Positions 16,332-26,084 of a DNA stretch of 64,000 nucleotides are shown here, one piece after another. Each line of letters starts with the position of its first letter. Within the stretch, counting starts at the first letter, position 1. Location of the stretch: NCBI GenBank assembly GCA_964503125.1, contig CAZCZE010000058.1, forward strand, positions 1 through 64,000, written 5' to 3'. A program made the translations under genes and the position numbers. The stretch comes from FEN-1219 sp964503125. Lineage in GTDB: Bacteria > Pseudomonadota > Gammaproteobacteria > Steroidobacterales > Rariloculaceae. The notes below the pieces were generated by a model, which did no database searches, had not been told where the DNA came from, and saw nothing but the letters and a program-made list of their open reading frames with translations.

Positions 16332-16346
16332 TCTGTCTATGACAGA
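16332..16346. promoter_or_regulatory. Dyad across the padR-type start codon
   Basis: TCTGTC-TAT-GACAGA is a perfect 6-base inverted repeat with a 3-base centre that contains the first two bases of the ATG at 16339. PadR-type repressors commonly autoregulate from dyads at their own promoter. The transcript may be leaderless or nearly so, since no Shine-Dalgarno is visible. Confidence 0.4.
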
Positions 16347-16692
16347 CATCAACACGCGCGCGCTCGACCGCGAGCTCAAGAAAGGCTCCGCCGAGCTGCT
16401 GATCCTCTCCCTGCTGGAGGCTCAGCCCCGCCATGGTTACGAGCTCAGCAAGCTGATCCACATCCGCTCCGGCGGGCTCCTGACCTTTCACATCGATTCG
16501 CTGTATCCGCTGCTGTATCGGCTCGAGGAACGAAGTTGGATCAAGGGAACCTGGGTCGAGAAGCCCGGGGAGCGGCGGCGCCGGTTCTACAAGGTCACGG
16601 CCGACGGCCGCCGCGTGCTCGCCGCGCAACTCGAGACTTGGGAGACATTCGTCGAGGCAGTACGCCGAATCACTGGAGCTGAACATGCATGA
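16339..16692 (+). CDS. PadR family transcriptional regulator
   Basis: The 117-residue protein has the PadR winged helix: ELLILSLLEAQPRHGYELSK, the dimer/recognition region IDSLYPLLYRLEERSWIKG, and the wing RRRRFYKVTADGRRVL. It probably controls the adjacent ABC permease gene, which starts 8 bases before this gene stops. PadR regulators paired with ADOP-type permeases are a common arrangement in soil bacteria. The ligand is unknown. Confidence 0.9.
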   Translation: MTDINTRALDRELKKGSAELLILSLLEAQPRHGYELSKLIHIRSGGLLTFHIDSLYPLLYRLEERSWIKGTWVEKPGERRRRFYKVTADGRRVLAAQLETWETFVEAVRRITGAEHA

Positions 16693-19417
16693 CTGGCACA
16701 GTGAGGTCCGCGCGCGGCTCGCGCCGCTCAACTTGAAGCCGGAGCGCGAGGCCGACATCGTCGACGAGATTGCGCAGCACCTCGCGGAACGCTATCGCGA
16801 GGCGATCTCGGGCGGCGCGTCGCCGGAGGAGGCGACACGCCTGGCGCTCGCGCAGTTCCGCGCCGGCAACGTGCTCGCGCAGCGCATCGCCGCGCTCAAG
16901 CAGGCGCACGCGCCGGCCGCGGTCACGCCGGGCGCCTCGACGGGCCGCTGGCTCACGGACCTGCGGCAAGACCTGCGCTACGCGTTGCGCGCGTTCGCGA
17001 AGCAACCGGGCTTCGCCGCCACGGCCGTCCTGATCCTCGCGCTCGGCATCGGCGCGACGACGGCGATCTTCAGCGTCGTCAATGCGGTCGTCATCAAGCC
17101 TCTGCCGTATCCGGAATCGGATTCCGTCGTGACGGTCACGCACTCGGCCGTGTTCGGCAACGTACGCGGCGACAGCTTCCCTTTCTCGCCGCAGATGTTG
17201 TCCGTCTATACCGAGGCCGGGCAGGCGTTCGAGGAATTGGGCATGCACAGGCCCGGCCAGGCCGCAGTCACCGGGCTCGGGGATCCCGAGCAGGTCAGCA
17301 CGTTGGTGACGACGGCCAGCACGTTGCGAGCGCTGAACCTTCAGCCCGCGTTGGGTCGATGGTTCTCGCGCGACGACGATCGGCCGGGCGCAGCGGAGAC
17401 CGTGATCTTGAGCGACCGCTACTGGCAGCGCCGTTTCGGCGGCGATCCCAGCGTGATCGGGCGCGCGATCATCGTGGACGGGACGCCTCGCGAGGTGATC
17501 GGCGTGATGTCCGCTCGTTTCGCGCTCGGCGGCCCGCAGATGGCTTTGATTCTGCCCATGCACTACAACCTGGCCGTGCCCGCGCCGGACTTCTGCTGCA
17601 TCGGGCTCGGTCGATTGAAGCCCGGCTTCACGGCGGCGGACGCCAATGCCGACGTGGACCGCATGCTGCCCGTCTATCTCGAGAGATACATGCGTCCTGC
17701 GGCCGGGGCTCAAGCGGACGCGCTCCAGCTCAAGGCGGCCGTGCGCCCCTTCAAAAATGACGTCGTGAACAACGCCGGCCAGGTCCTGTGGCCGCTGCTC
17801 GGCAGCATCAGTCTTCTGCTGTTGATGGCCTGCGCCAACGTCGCGAATCTCGTGCTCGTGCGGGCGGAAACGCGGTCGGCGGAGCTTGCGCTTCGCACGG
17901 CGCTGGGCGCCGGACCGGGACGCCTGGCGCGCGGGCTGATGGTCGAGAGCCTGACGCTGAGCCTGATCGGCGGGCTCATCGGTGTCGGCTTCGCCTACGG
18001 CGGGCTGCGAATTCTGCTGGCTAACCCACCTACGAACCTGCCGCGACTGAACGAAATCACGATCGATCTGCCGGTGCTTGGCTTTGCCTTGGGCGTTTCG
18101 ATGCTCTCGGGATTGCTGTTCGGGCTCGTGCCGATCCTGCGACTCGTAGGCCGGCGGCTGTCGAATCTCGCGGGGCTCGTTAACAGCGGGGGGCGACGGG
18201 CGAGCGCCGGCAGGAACCAGTATCGCTCGCAAAACGCGTTGGTCGTGGTGCAGGTGGCGCTGGCCCTCGTCATGCTGGTCAGCTCCGGCTTGATGATTCG
18301 CTCGTTTCAGAACCTGCGCAGCGTGGAGCCGGGCTTCACCGATCCGGCCACCGTGCAAACGGTACGCCTCGCCGTGCCGGCCTCGGCGGACGCACTGGTG
18401 CGCTCGCAACAGCAACTTCGCGAGCGGTTGGCGGCGATCCCCGGCGTCACGTCGGCGGCCTACGCCGACTCGCTGCCGCTGCAGGGCGCGGGTGGCGCCA
18501 TTGTCGCGGCGGAGGACGAGAAGTACGAAAGCGGGCAGCTCCCGCCCACTCGAACGATCATTGCGATCTCACCCGGCTTGCTTCAGACCGTCGGTACGCC
18601 GTTGCTCGTAGGACGCGACTTCGAATGGGTGGAGCTCGACGAGCAGCGGAACGTCGCCCTCGTATCCGAGAGCTTCGCTCGCGAGTCGTGGAATTCCGTC
18701 GAGGCCGCTCTGGGTAAACGTCTTCGCGTGGGAACGGACGGCGGTTGGCAAGAGGTGATCGGAGTGGTCGCCGACGTGTACCACGCCGGCGTCGATCGAG
18801 AGCCACCCCCGACCGTCTACTGGCCGGCGCGCGAGCATCCGTTCGTCGCGGGCGGGATCTACGCGCCGCGATCCGTTGCCTTCGCACTGCGCAGCGACAG
18901 AACGGGCACGGAGAGCCTGCTCGCCGACATTCGACGGGCCGTCGGGGAAGTGACTCCGGGTGTTCCGATCGCGCAGATGGGCACGCTGGAGCAAATCTAT
19001 CGCAATCATCCCTCGATGACGCGAAGCTCGTTTTCGCTCGCGCTGCTCGCAATCGCCGGTGCGATGGCGCTCCTCATGAGCATGGTCGGCATTTATGGCG
19101 TGCTCGCCTATGCCGTCGTGCAACGCGAGCGTGAGGTTGGAATCCGCGTCGCGCTGGGCGCCGCGCCGCACCTCGTGCAACGCATGTTCGTCTATCGCGG
19201 GATGATTCTCTCAGGTCTAGGCATCGTTCTCGGAGCCGTGGCAGCGGCCGCGTTGACGCGATTGATGTCGTCGCTGTTGTTCGGCGTCACGCCTCTCGAC
19301 GCTGCCACGTTCGTGGCCGCGGCGGCGTTCTTGGCGGTGGCGGCGCTTCTCGCAAGCTATGTGCCTGCCCGCCGCGCGACGACGATCGATCCGATGGAGA
19401 CGCTGAGGGCGGAGTAG
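16685..19417 (+). CDS. ADOP-type ABC transporter permease (duplicated MacB/FtsX)
   Basis: The 910-residue inner-membrane protein starts with a short cytoplasmic PadR-associated domain (about 1-75). It then has two MacB/FtsX halves, each a periplasmic core domain plus membrane helices. The first anchor is GFAATAVLILALGIGATTAI, and a second conserved loop is RSAELALRTALGAG. The C-terminal half repeats this with REVGIRVALGAAP. This matches the ADOP family, which lacks its own ATPase. Translation is coupled to the PadR gene by an 8-base overlap. The substrate is unknown. Confidence 0.88.
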   Translation: MHDWHSEVRARLAPLNLKPEREADIVDEIAQHLAERYREAISGGASPEEATRLALAQFRAGNVLAQRIAALKQAHAPAAVTPGASTGRWLTDLRQDLRYALRAFAKQPGFAATAVLILALGIGATTAIFSVVNAVVIKPLPYPESDSVVTVTHSAVFGNVRGDSFPFSPQMLSVYTEAGQAFEELGMHRPGQAAVTGLGDPEQVSTLVTTASTLRALNLQPALGRWFSRDDDRPGAAETVILSDRYWQRRFGGDPSVIGRAIIVDGTPREVIGVMSARFALGGPQMALILPMHYNLAVPAPDFCCIGLGRLKPGFTAADANADVDRMLPVYLERYMRPAAGAQADALQLKAAVRPFKNDVVNNAGQVLWPLLGSISLLLLMACANVANLVLVRAETRSAELALRTALGAGPGRLARGLMVESLTLSLIGGLIGVGFAYGGLRILLANPPTNLPRLNEITIDLPVLGFALGVSMLSGLLFGLVPILRLVGRRLSNLAGLVNSGGRRASAGRNQYRSQNALVVVQVALALVMLVSSGLMIRSFQNLRSVEPGFTDPATVQTVRLAVPASADALVRSQQQLRERLAAIPGVTSAAYADSLPLQGAGGAIVAAEDEKYESGQLPPTRTIIAISPGLLQTVGTPLLVGRDFEWVELDEQRNVALVSESFARESWNSVEAALGKRLRVGTDGGWQEVIGVVADVYHAGVDREPPPTVYWPAREHPFVAGGIYAPRSVAFALRSDRTGTESLLADIRRAVGEVTPGVPIAQMGTLEQIYRNHPSMTRSSFSLALLAIAGAMALLMSMVGIYGVLAYAVVQREREVGIRVALGAAPHLVQRMFVYRGMILSGLGIVLGAVAAAALTRLMSSLLFGVTPLDAATFVAAAAFLAVAALLASYVPARRATTIDPMETLRAE

Positions 19418-19662
19418 GCGAAGACCTGCGAAGCGACTGACGGGACTGATGGGCAGTCGCCGCGACTTTCCCGAGAGAAGCCATTCCTTGGAAAGGATCG
19501 CCACATTTGCTATCTCGACATGCGATATGCCGGACAAATCGGCCCAGTCTATGGTTGAGGACTAGATTCCGAGGGCTGCGAAGGCCTGATATTTTCCCGA
19601 GAAGGGACGATTTCGATAAAGTCGACGACGCTCTTTATTGGCGCGGCACACCGGCCTAGCCG

Positions 19663-19941
19663 TCAGGACTCCAGATAGATGACGAACCGGTCGCTTAGCA
19701 GCTTGTTTGCGACCAGGATGAATGCGTCGATGACACCAACAGCGACTTTGATCTCGTAGCCCGGCACTGACGCCGCGACGATAAAGGAAAAAGCGACGAG
19801 AAATAGTACAAGCGTCAGCAGGAACATCAGACCCAAGAATCCGTGGTCGATCCTCGACTTGATCATGAACAGGACGAGGACGGTCATGGCTAATACGAAG
19901 GCCACACCGAGGCCGATCGCGAAGAAGGGCAGTGTTTGCAT
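19663..19941 (-). CDS. Small membrane protein
   Basis: The 92-residue protein is nearly all hydrophobic, with three likely transmembrane helices (LPFFAIGLGVAFVLAMTVLV, then FLGLMFLLTLVLFLVAFSFI, and a weaker VGVIDAFILVANKLL). No family is recognised. It lies at the left edge of the AT-richer defence-like island and points away from it. Whether it belongs to the island is unclear. Confidence 0.55.
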   Translation of the reverse strand: MQTLPFFAIGLGVAFVLAMTVLVLFMIKSRIDHGFLGLMFLLTLVLFLVAFSFIVAASVPGYEIKVAVGVIDAFILVANKLLSDRFVIYLES

Positions 19942-20254
19942 GCTCCTAAGATCTCCCGGGGCTTCTGGTTGATTCCGATGTTGTTGTCCTGTCCATCGCC
20001 ACGGGCGTCGATTGTGCCATCAAACCGCGTTTCGGCTTGTTGACGTGTGGAGGGCGTCGACAAGGAGGATAGGTGGTGTTCCACTCAAACACAGGGTGCG
20101 AGCGTGGTGTCTCACAGCTTCTCGTTCCCTAGAACACCTGTTTACGGGAAACTCTAGGCACTCTGCAACGTGAGTGCTAAAGGCTATCTCGAAAGGCTCC
20201 GGCCGTACTTGAACGTTGGACCGGAGGGGTCAGCGAAAAAGGCGGTGTAGTAAC
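19942..20254. other. Intergenic region before the HEPN-like gene
   Basis: About 310 bases with no convincing gene. They hold an inverted repeat CCTAGA (20128-20133) and TCTAGG (20153-20158) with a 19-base spacer, a possible operator or promoter feature for the rightward genes. No tRNA, integrase site or terminator with a T-run was seen. Confidence 0.4.
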
Positions 20255-20962
20255 GTGACTCGGCAACCAGAAAAAAAGAAGCGTGATTTCGTTAGGGAGA
20301 TTTTGGAGCGGAGAGACCGCGCTGTTCTAGGCAGCGATCGATTCTCGGAAGTCTGGATTCGACTCAACGCCATTCTGGAGGGCCTCGAGTTGCTACTATC
20401 GATTCGCGACGACAACGAAAACGAGGGTTACTCAGAACTGCTACGCCATGTACCGATTGCGCTCACAGCTTGCCTAGAAGGCTACACGAAGCGTGCTCTG
20501 CAAGATCTCATCGATTCTAACGAAAGATATCGCAAGAACATCCGGAATCTCCAGCAGGTCAGTTTCGATCTCGATTCTGTCTTGGCGATCGAGGGCCGAA
20601 AGGTAAGTATCGGAGAGTTCGTCTCTCACCTCATTAACTTGAGTAGCCTCGAGGATTTGGACAATCACTTGTCGGCGATCATGGGGGCGAATTTCCTACA
20701 GGTTGTCCGTGCGGCGAAGTTCTCTGTCTTTGTCGGCGACGAAGAAAAGGCACTCCCCGAGAGCGTCTTTGGCACGATCAGTCAGATGATCGCAATGCGT
20801 CACGTGTTCTGCCACGAGATTGCACGTGCGCCGTTGATGGACAACGGCGTCGCTTACCTGCAGACAGCAGACTGCGTAAGCTTCTTATACGCAGCCGAAA
20901 AGGTCGTTGGCGCCGCAATCGGCAGGGAATCAGCTTCGTTCACAGAAGCACGAAGGGGCTGA
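20255..20962 (+). CDS. HEPN-like protein (putative RNase or its regulator)
   Basis: The 235-residue, mainly helical protein carries R182-x4-H187 (AMRHVFCHE), the Rx4-6H motif that defines catalytic HEPN RNases. The preceding helices (HVPIALTACLEGYTKRALQD) fit MAE_28990/RiboL-PSP-like HEPN families, although that placement is from pattern only. The GTG at 20255 is chosen because AAGGCGG lies 9 bases upstream; a TTG at 20216 is possible. It precedes the NACHT gene by about 120 bases in the same direction, and both are more AT-rich than their surroundings. A role in abortive infection is inferred. Confidence 0.65.
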   Translation: MTRQPEKKKRDFVREILERRDRAVLGSDRFSEVWIRLNAILEGLELLLSIRDDNENEGYSELLRHVPIALTACLEGYTKRALQDLIDSNERYRKNIRNLQQVSFDLDSVLAIEGRKVSIGEFVSHLINLSSLEDLDNHLSAIMGANFLQVVRAAKFSVFVGDEEKALPESVFGTISQMIAMRHVFCHEIARAPLMDNGVAYLQTADCVSFLYAAEKVVGAAIGRESASFTEARRG

Positions 20963-21083
20963 TCGAGCTTAGCGCTGAGGGGTTCGCGGCCGGCCCTGTT
21001 CAGCTACCGTGCGCTCAGGCTCTTCCTGTGAAGGATCATTGGCGGGAGAAGCCGCCCGTGTCTTGTTGCTCAAAGTAGCTGCA

Positions 21084-24000
21084 ATGGCAAACAAACGAAG
21101 AAAAATGAACCGCCGAAAGGCCCCGCACAGGGTGCCAATGCGCGTCGAGAATCCGGCATGGCTCTCGAGCGACCCCGTGGGAGAAGGCCCGAGCCCACCA
21201 ATCGATACGCGGCCGGGCGCGCTCCCTTTCTTGGAATTAGGGTGGGAGGATTTTGAGCGGCTGTGCTATCGGCTCGCACAGAAAGCCGGCGCCGTCGAAA
21301 AGGCCTGGGCCTACGGTAGCAGCGGCTATGGCCAACTCGGCATCGACGTGCTTGTGCGCATGCAGGATGCGACTTTCGAGGGTTGGCAAAGCAAGCGACA
21401 CAAGACATTCGGCCCCACGGCGCTCAAGGAGGCGGTGAACGTCTTTTTGGATGCGGACTGGGCTAAGCACGCCAAACGGTTCGTATTGGCGGTCGCGTGC
21501 AATGTGAACAACCCTCGGGTTGTCGATGACCTCGAGAAAACGCGCACCGCACTAGCGGCGCGCGGAATAACATTCGAACCGCTATTCGCGCGGGAGCTCA
21601 CTGAGCGGCTGCGTGCGGAGCCCGAAATCATCGACGATTTTTTTGGCCGGGGCTGGGTTGAAAGGATATGCGCGCCGGAAGTTGCCGCGGCGGTGGCTGA
21701 CCGGCTCTCGCGTCTCGACATGGCAGCGTTGCGGAGGGATCTCCGCGATTTCTATACGTCGTGGATCGCCACTGTGGATCCTGGCTTGCCGTTGGTGGGG
21801 CAGGCAGGAGCGGGGGACACACCCGCACCAGAACTGCGCCGCCGCTACGTTCTTCCCGACGTTGTTCTGGACCTGGGTGTCGGTGAGCACGACCGCGTGC
21901 TGGTTGAAGAGCAGGCGGCCGCAAAAGAGAACGTCGACGAACCGTTTCCGTCGAGCAACGATGACACGCAAAGACCGCAACGAGTCTTGCGTTCGCGGGA
22001 GGTAGAGCGACGTACGTCGGTTGCACAATTCTTAGCAGTGACGTTGCGAGCCGTTATTTCCGCAGAAGCCGGAACAGGGAAGACGACGCTGCTTCGTTAC
22101 GCGGCACTCGAAATACTATCGGAAACACCTGGGCTGTCCGAGGTCGGTGCGCGGTACGCCGGTTATGTTCCGGTGTGGGTTCCGTTTGCGCTTTGGGCCC
22201 GCATGTCGGAAGGGAAGGACCGGCCTCCTCCTTTGGAGGACGTCGTAGGTGGCTTCATCGAGGCACTAAACGATCCGGAGCTTGCGGCAAGAATGCGGCG
22301 CGTCCTGCGAACAGGAAAGATAGTCCTATTGGTTGACGGCCTCGATGAGACGCGAGAACAGCCGATTGCGGATGCGTTGCTCGTTTCCCTGACCATGTTT
22401 GCCGATCGTGCGGGCGCTTCCATATTCGCGACCTCGCGCCCCCATGGTCTAAAGGCCTTGAGTGGTATCGGCGGAACATGGGTGCGTGCGCGGCTCGCGC
22501 CGTTGTCAGAGCAGCAGCGTGCTGCTCTAGCGCTGCTGTGGTATCGCATTCTTGAGCGGCATGAACTCGGCGCAGAGGGCGCTCAATCCGTTGTCGAGCG
22601 ACAAGCACAGGCGCGCGCCGAGAGGTTCACAAAGGCGCTGCTAGGGAGCCCCGGGATCTTGCGGTTGGCACAAACTCCCCTGTTTTTTCTTTCGCTATTG
22701 AAGCTGCACCGCCTTGGGCGCGACCTTCCGCGCAATCGGTTTGACGTGAGCAGGGAGATCATCGAGCAGCTCGTTGAACATCAGCCCAAACGACGCGCAA
22801 AGGACGCAATGAAGCTTGAGCCGGCACACCGGATGCGCCAGCGTGACCGTCTGCTAGAGGACTTTGCATTCGGCCTGCATTCGGGCGAATTGCCTGGCAC
22901 CGTGCCGGATGGTGCGCTCGAAGCAGATGCTATCGCTCGTGGTTCGAAAGTCGTGCTTTCCCGGATTGGCGGCACAGATGTGCTCGATGCCGAAGAGCAG
23001 GCGCGCGCCGTGTTTTCGTTCAGCGAAGAGATCGCCGGTTTACTGGTCAAAAAGGCGCAGGGCAACATCGGCTTCCTGCACCGATCACTTCAAGAGTATT
23101 TCGCGGGAGCGCACCTTGCTCAGCTTCCGCTCGAGCGCCGTATTGCATTCGTCAAGAGGCATGCGGCACAGGCTGTATGGAAAGAGCCCCTCCTTTATCT
23201 GCTGTTCTTAGTACGCAATGAGCAAGAGGTGGGAGTTCTTCTCGAGGCCATCGATCAGGCGTCGGTGACCGACGTTGCTGAGCATGCTGTACGCGATCGG
23301 CTGTTGTCGGAGGCGACGTTTGCGGACTTCGCTCATGACATTCCGAAAGCGAGGCACTTCGCTCAGCGTTTTTTTTCGCAGGCGGAACTACATGCGTCAA
23401 TCGGCCGGCAGCGCGCGCTTGTTGGCGCGACGGTGGATGGACTGTTCTCACAATCCGTTTCAGCGCAGTGCGCCGAGAAACTGGCGGAGTGGATTCCCGA
23501 TCACCATGGCTATGGTCGGCACCGCGCAATGCTAGCGATGCCGAAATGGGACAAGTCACTGCGACCAGCCTGTGTCCCGATGCTCATCCGAGTGCTGGCG
23601 GGCGACTTTGAATTTGCTTGGCGGCCAGCGGGACAAGTGCTTGCGGAACTGGCGCTAGGTGACGGCGAGGTCAAGCGCACGCTGCTCCAGCTGGCTCGCC
23701 AGCCTAGATCGATTGAAACACTTCGCGCTGCGCTGCATACGCTGGCGCAAGGCTGGAGCGGAGACATCGAAGTAGGCGAGCTAGCGGCGAACTTGCGCCA
23801 TACGCGGCCTGGAGGGATTCAGATAGAGTCCATCCGCATTCGCGCGGCCCGCGATGAAGCAGATCTTGGCGACCTCGAAATCTACGCGGCTCTAGCGTTT
23901 GAGTCCGATCGCTATTCTTCGGAGGTACTCGCACCGGATCTCTTGCAACACTTCGCGACGCGTCACAAGCCCGAGCTTATCGTTCGTCTCGAACAGGCCC

Positions 24001-26027
24001 TTGAGCGGTCGGAACGCCGCTTCGACATTCCATTGATCGGCTCACTGATCGCCACGGATCCGACCCACCGGCTCGTTGAGCCTATGCTGCGCAAGATATT
24101 AGCCGAGAGGTACTCGATGACCGAGTTTTTCGGACGCTCGCGTGTGCCCCTGAAATCGGTGGAATGGACGCCAACCCTAGTGCGCGCGATCGAGGACAAC
24201 CTCAAAAAGGAAACGTATTTCGAGTACGACGCCTACTGGGTCAGCAAGATATTGCAGCTTCCGTCGATCAAAGCCCGGATGATCGCTTCGATGAAATCGG
24301 GCGAACATCTTAGCTTCTGGTCGTCTCGTGGCCTTGCAGAAGGTTGGGGCAAGGAAGACGCCGAGGTGCGTGAAGCCTTTCAATCGATGCTCGATGCGCC
24401 GTCGAAGGCCCTGGCCGAAGTGGCTAACGAGCTCGCTGTTGTGATCGACGCACCGGATTCTGTACGCCATGCGATCTTGCGGGCGCTCCGCGAGAAGCCG
24501 GGCGAGGTTCGCTTTTTAATCGCCGGCCTGCGCGAGTTAGGTCTGGACGATGATGATGAAGCTTTCGACGTGGCTTTTGCCGCCGGAAACGATAACGATC
24601 GATCGATTCGCCATGAGCATTGGCGCGAAGCCATGTTCCTGACCTTTCCGAAGCGACCGGAAGTCCGTGCCATGGCGCTCGCCGACCTGACGGCTCGCGA
24701 CGGCAGCATCGGCGCGATCGCGGAGATGTACGCGGCCGATCTCGATATGTGCGGACGATTGCTGAAGGTGATCGCTCCTCTACCAGAGGTCGCGCGACTT
24801 CCGCTCGTGCCAGAGCTCGGTAGCGCCGCTCCCTCAAACACCGCAGCTCTTAACCTACTGACCGAGGCGCGGCATGACTCGGACGGTGCCGTCGCGGGAG
24901 AGGCGGTCATAGCGTGGACCGAGGCCTGCGTCGCCCGCAATTCGTTTGGCGACGCTGAGCGTCAGTTCCTGAGAGATGAGCTTGACGCGGTAGGGCCCGA
25001 GTACGAGCACCGTCGGGCAGCCGCCTTAGTTGCACTCACGGGTACAGACAATGCTTCTGTATTCGCAGACCTGAAAGACCATGATGGCAAGCCCCGCGAC
25101 CTCGATATCGGTCGCCTGACGGCCTACCAGGAGAATAGCGACCGTTATCTGAAACGCATACTGTCCAACTGGGATCGAGTAACGGGCGCGCTCGGCGGCG
25201 AGGCGGCGACTTTGAAGAGACTTCGTCTATCCGCTCCCGCAGCCCTGGCGATCCTCAATCCGGGCACGCCAAATGCTCGGCATCTGTTTGAGCTCCTCGA
25301 CGGAACGAAAGACACGCCGGCCCGCGAACTTCACGAACGTCTCGCGGCAGTGCAGCGTTTCCATCCTGACGGGGCGTTGATGCGCTCCCTGATTGAGCCT
25401 TTGCTGCTGGAGGCCGAGCCGCTACGCGGTAGACACAGCAACGCCGACCGGTGGCCGGCGATGATGGCTGCGGAGATTTTTGCAGATCACTTTTCTCGGT
25501 CAGACTTGCGCCAAAAGGTCATCGATGTTTTTACGAATGACCCACGCAGCGACTGCGCCGCTGGGGCGCTCGCTGAAACGGTACTCCGTCATCCGGATCC
25601 GTCGCTCCAGGCGCTGCTGCGTGAGAAAACTAGCGGACTGCAGTACTCGCTCGTGACCGGTCTACGCCTTTCGGCGGCGGTTGGCGACGTCGTACGCGCT
25701 CTCGAGTGGCTACTCGACAAGGATCCAAGTGAGACGGTCTTTTGGAACTGCTCGTACTGGGTGCCAGCTTTTCTGCGGCGCATTGAGCGCGACGAACGCA
25801 CTGTCGATAAAATGATCGGGGCAATCGAGCGAGCGCCTTCGCCGTCCGCCCGGCTTTCCGAGCTGGCGTTACTCGGATTGGGATGCAAAGACAAAGCGAA
25901 AATAAGACCCGTACTAACGTCGGCCCTGCAAGCCTACCAGGCGGCGCCCGCGCCCATCGTCGCATTTGACGTCACGACTGACGGCTACCGGCTCGCGGGC
26001 GATACTGTAAGAGACTTGCTCGTCTAG
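21084..26027 (+). CDS. Mrr-like nuclease / NACHT NTPase / helical-repeat protein
   Basis: The 1647-residue protein has three parts. Residues about 47-190 form an Mrr/PD-(D/E)xK-like nuclease domain with D88 in YGQLGIDVL and the QxK pair Q102/K104 in WQSKR. Residues about 310-560 form a NACHT NTPase: Walker A AEAGTGKTTLL (327-337), Walker B KIVLLVDGLDE (412-422), and a sensor ATSRP (449-453). The rest, about 1000 residues, is helical and HEAT-like (VPMLIRVLAG, VLAELALGDG). This is the plan of bacterial NACHT/STAND immune receptors: effector, switch, sensor. The ATG at 21084 is chosen; a GTG at 21009 would add 25 residues. Function as phage defence is inferred from architecture. Confidence 0.85.
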   Translation: MANKRRKMNRRKAPHRVPMRVENPAWLSSDPVGEGPSPPIDTRPGALPFLELGWEDFERLCYRLAQKAGAVEKAWAYGSSGYGQLGIDVLVRMQDATFEGWQSKRHKTFGPTALKEAVNVFLDADWAKHAKRFVLAVACNVNNPRVVDDLEKTRTALAARGITFEPLFARELTERLRAEPEIIDDFFGRGWVERICAPEVAAAVADRLSRLDMAALRRDLRDFYTSWIATVDPGLPLVGQAGAGDTPAPELRRRYVLPDVVLDLGVGEHDRVLVEEQAAAKENVDEPFPSSNDDTQRPQRVLRSREVERRTSVAQFLAVTLRAVISAEAGTGKTTLLRYAALEILSETPGLSEVGARYAGYVPVWVPFALWARMSEGKDRPPPLEDVVGGFIEALNDPELAARMRRVLRTGKIVLLVDGLDETREQPIADALLVSLTMFADRAGASIFATSRPHGLKALSGIGGTWVRARLAPLSEQQRAALALLWYRILERHELGAEGAQSVVERQAQARAERFTKALLGSPGILRLAQTPLFFLSLLKLHRLGRDLPRNRFDVSREIIEQLVEHQPKRRAKDAMKLEPAHRMRQRDRLLEDFAFGLHSGELPGTVPDGALEADAIARGSKVVLSRIGGTDVLDAEEQARAVFSFSEEIAGLLVKKAQGNIGFLHRSLQEYFAGAHLAQLPLERRIAFVKRHAAQAVWKEPLLYLLFLVRNEQEVGVLLEAIDQASVTDVAEHAVRDRLLSEATFADFAHDIPKARHFAQRFFSQAELHASIGRQRALVGATVDGLFSQSVSAQCAEKLAEWIPDHHGYGRHRAMLAMPKWDKSLRPACVPMLIRVLAGDFEFAWRPAGQVLAELALGDGEVKRTLLQLARQPRSIETLRAALHTLAQGWSGDIEVGELAANLRHTRPGGIQIESIRIRAARDEADLGDLEIYAALAFESDRYSSEVLAPDLLQHFATRHKPELIVRLEQALERSERRFDIPLIGSLIATDPTHRLVEPMLRKILAERYSMTEFFGRSRVPLKSVEWTPTLVRAIEDNLKKETYFEYDAYWVSKILQLPSIKARMIASMKSGEHLSFWSSRGLAEGWGKEDAEVREAFQSMLDAPSKALAEVANELAVVIDAPDSVRHAILRALREKPGEVRFLIAGLRELGLDDDDEAFDVAFAAGNDNDRSIRHEHWREAMFLTFPKRPEVRAMALADLTARDGSIGAIAEMYAADLDMCGRLLKVIAPLPEVARLPLVPELGSAAPSNTAALNLLTEARHDSDGAVAGEAVIAWTEACVARNSFGDAERQFLRDELDAVGPEYEHRRAAALVALTGTDNASVFADLKDHDGKPRDLDIGRLTAYQENSDRYLKRILSNWDRVTGALGGEAATLKRLRLSAPAALAILNPGTPNARHLFELLDGTKDTPARELHERLAAVQRFHPDGALMRSLIEPLLLEAEPLRGRHSNADRWPAMMAAEIFADHFSRSDLRQKVIDVFTNDPRSDCAAGALAETVLRHPDPSLQALLREKTSGLQYSLVTGLRLSAAVGDVVRALEWLLDKDPSETVFWNCSYWVPAFLRRIERDERTVDKMIGAIERAPSPSARLSELALLGLGCKDKAKIRPVLTSALQAYQAAPAPIVAFDVTTDGYRLAGDTVRDLLV

Positions 26028-26084
26028 TCGCTGGTATTGCTCAACGACTTCGCGAGTGAGGGAACGATTCCAGGCCGCTCGTCG

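Noticed and set aside
16670..18415. A 581-codon minus-strand frame.
   Set aside because: It is antisense to the ABC permease, rich in Arg, His and Gln, with no motif. This is typical of high-GC shadow frames.
20128..20158. Considered the CCTAGA/TCTAGG inverted repeat as an island attachment site.
   Set aside because: No matching copy was noticed at the right edge of the island and no integrase or tRNA is present.
20255..20962. Considered the HEPN-like gene as an ordinary toxin-antitoxin member (HEPN/MNT).
   Set aside because: No nucleotidyltransferase partner is adjacent; the next gene is the NACHT receptor.
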